DNA of 64,000 bases, from contig NZ_JAVFVR010000009.1 of the NCBI RefSeq assembly GCF_030929595.1, positions 1-64,000 on the forward strand, given 5' to 3'. A program made the position numbers and the translations under genes. The notes under the pieces are model-generated. The model searched no databases and had not been told where the DNA came from. It was given only the letters and a program-made list of their open reading frames with translations. The DNA comes from Flavobacterium sp. LHD-85. GTDB lineage: Bacteria; Bacteroidota; Bacteroidia; Flavobacteriales; Flavobacteriaceae. Shown here one piece after another: positions 63,104-64,000 of the stretch (within the stretch, counting starts at the first letter, position 1; the number at the start of each line of letters is the position of its first letter).

Positions 63104-63670
63104 ATGGCATCTACATCAGATATTAGAAACGGATTGTGTATTAAATTTAATCACGATATCTATAAAATTATTGAATTTCTTCACGTAAAGCCTGGAAAAG
63201 GTCCAGCTTTCGTAAGAACAAAATTGAAAAGTTTAACTTCTGGTAAAGTATTAGATAATACTTTCTCAGCAGGTCATAAAATTGACGTTATTCGTGTTGA
63301 AACACATACATTTCAATATTTATACCCAGAAGGTGACGAGTTTCACTTCATGAATGCTGAAACGTTTGAGCAAATTTCTTTAAACAAAAACATTTTGGAT
63401 GCTCCAGATTTATTAAAAGAAGGAACAAATGTAATGGTTCAAATCAATACAGAAACAGATTTACCATTATCAGTAGATATGCCAACCTCTGTAATTCTTG
63501 AAGTTACTTATGCTGAGCCTGGAGTAAAAGGAAACACAGCAACAAATGCAACAAAATCTGCTACAGTTGAGACGGGAGCAACAATTAATGTTCCGTTGTT
63601 TATCAACGAAGGTGATAAAATTAAAATTGATACAGCTTCAGGTTCATACATGGAGCGTGTTAAAGAATAG
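63104..63670 (+). CDS. efp: Elongation factor P
   Basis: A 188-aa factor that relieves ribosome stalling at polyproline. The first domain has YKIIEFLHVKPGKGPAFVRTKLKSLTSGKVLDNTF; Lys32 in KPGKGPAF is the tip residue that is modified in many bacteria. Domain III ends with PLFINEGDKIKIDTASGSYMERV. Full length. Placed between lpxA and a second LpxD-like gene. Confidence 0.97.
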   Translation: MASTSDIRNGLCIKFNHDIYKIIEFLHVKPGKGPAFVRTKLKSLTSGKVLDNTFSAGHKIDVIRVETHTFQYLYPEGDEFHFMNAETFEQISLNKNILDAPDLLKEGTNVMVQINTETDLPLSVDMPTSVILEVTYAEPGVKGNTATNATKSATVETGATINVPLFINEGDKIKIDTASGSYMERVKE

Positions 63671-63694
63671 TTATTTTAATTAAGATAATTTGAC

Positions 63695-63760
63695 AATGAG
63701 TCAATTAGATAATTTGTGAATCGACATAATTTTGTATATTCACATTCTAATTGACTCATT
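63695..63760. terminator. Large hairpin after efp
   Basis: AATGAGTCAATTA (63695-63707) pairs with TAATTGACTCATT (63748-63760); an inner pair GTGAAT/ATTCAC (63716-63721, 63738-63743) extends it. It ends in T-rich sequence. Confidence 0.75.
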
Positions 63761-63791
63761 TTCTAATTTACAAGTTTTCTAATTATACTAT

Positions 63792-64000
63792 ATGAAATTT
63801 CCAAAGAGTCATTCTTTACAAGAAATTGCCAATTTGCTTAATTGCAAATTTATTGGAGACAAAGACTTTCAAGTTTTAGGCATGAACGAGATACACGTTG
63901 TAGAGCGTGGAGATATTGTCTTTGTTGACCACCCAAAATATTACGATAAAGCTTTGCAATCGGCTGCGACTATTGTTTTAATTAATAAAGAAGTAGAATG
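63792..64000 (+). CDS. Second LpxD-like N-acyltransferase, partial (cut by window end)
   Basis: An open frame from the ATG at 63792 to the window end gives 69 residues: MKFPKSHSLQEIANLLNCKFIGDKDFQVLGMNE...ERGDIVFVDHPKYYDKALQSAATIVLINKEVE. This is the LpxD N-terminal uridine-binding domain (V.FVDHPKYYDKALQSAATIVL). It would be a paralogue of the lpxD at 59727. The beta-helix lies beyond the window, so the function is by similarity only. Confidence 0.85.
   Translation, partial: MKFPKSHSLQEIANLLNCKFIGDKDFQVLGMNEIHVVERGDIVFVDHPKYYDKALQSAATIVLINKEVE

Overview
The window reads as chromosome of a Flavobacterium-type bacterium (Bacteroidetes/Flavobacteriia). It is AT-rich, genes start after A-rich leaders with few Shine-Dalgarno sites, and it carries family markers: PorX (type IX secretion regulator), the fused LpxC/FabZ, a CAL67264-type small membrane protein, a MutS2 without a visible Smr motif, and TAnnTTTG-type promoter boxes. 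All calls come from reading the sequence and its translations; no database search was run.

Layout. (1) 1-3434 looks like one end of an integrated element: a histone H1-like protein, hypothetical proteins, a 56-aa ORF translationally coupled to a large serine recombinase, and a recombinase 3' end that runs antisense into tRNA-Arg(ACG) and its terminator. (2) 3588-4100 is apt. (3) 4097-11895 is the most intriguing locus: a four-gene operon on the minus strand (142-aa protein, polytopic membrane protein, histidine kinase, LuxR-type regulator), divergent from two very large proteins of unknown function and a phage-type muramidase. (4) pheT, then an aldehyde/alcohol dehydrogenase/DUF779 module facing an AraC-type regulator. 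(5) A bestrophin-type channel and a complete RND efflux operon. (6) 26103-28649: a thioredoxin-fold protein and a small sensory cluster whose parts resemble chemoreceptor/aerotaxis input domains without signalling domains. (7) recG, a lipoprotein, a large acidic SUKH-like protein, DUF1697, DUF4348-like, a lipoprotein with a homopolymer frameshift, and a PP-loop ATPase. (8) A REP-associated (Y1/HUH) transposase gene carrying three REP-like palindromes inside its own reading frame. (9) 36557-50503: M1 peptidase, patatin, HAD protein, TSUP transporter, UvrD, Sua5, OmpA lipoprotein, glycosyltransferase, HolA, EttA. (10) 50666-58234: DCC protein, MutS2, Ung, DUF4258, alanine dehydrogenase, TsaE and PorX. 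(11) 58458-64000: HD phosphohydrolase, then the lipid A set lpxD-lpxC/fabZ-lpxA, efp, and the beginning of a second LpxD-like gene cut by the window end.

Intergenic DNA is rich in repeats: hairpins built from the words TTTCAAG/CTTGAAA, tracts of CTTAGxA words, several long perfect inverted repeats, and one probable structured RNA resembling Flavo-1 (41632-41694).
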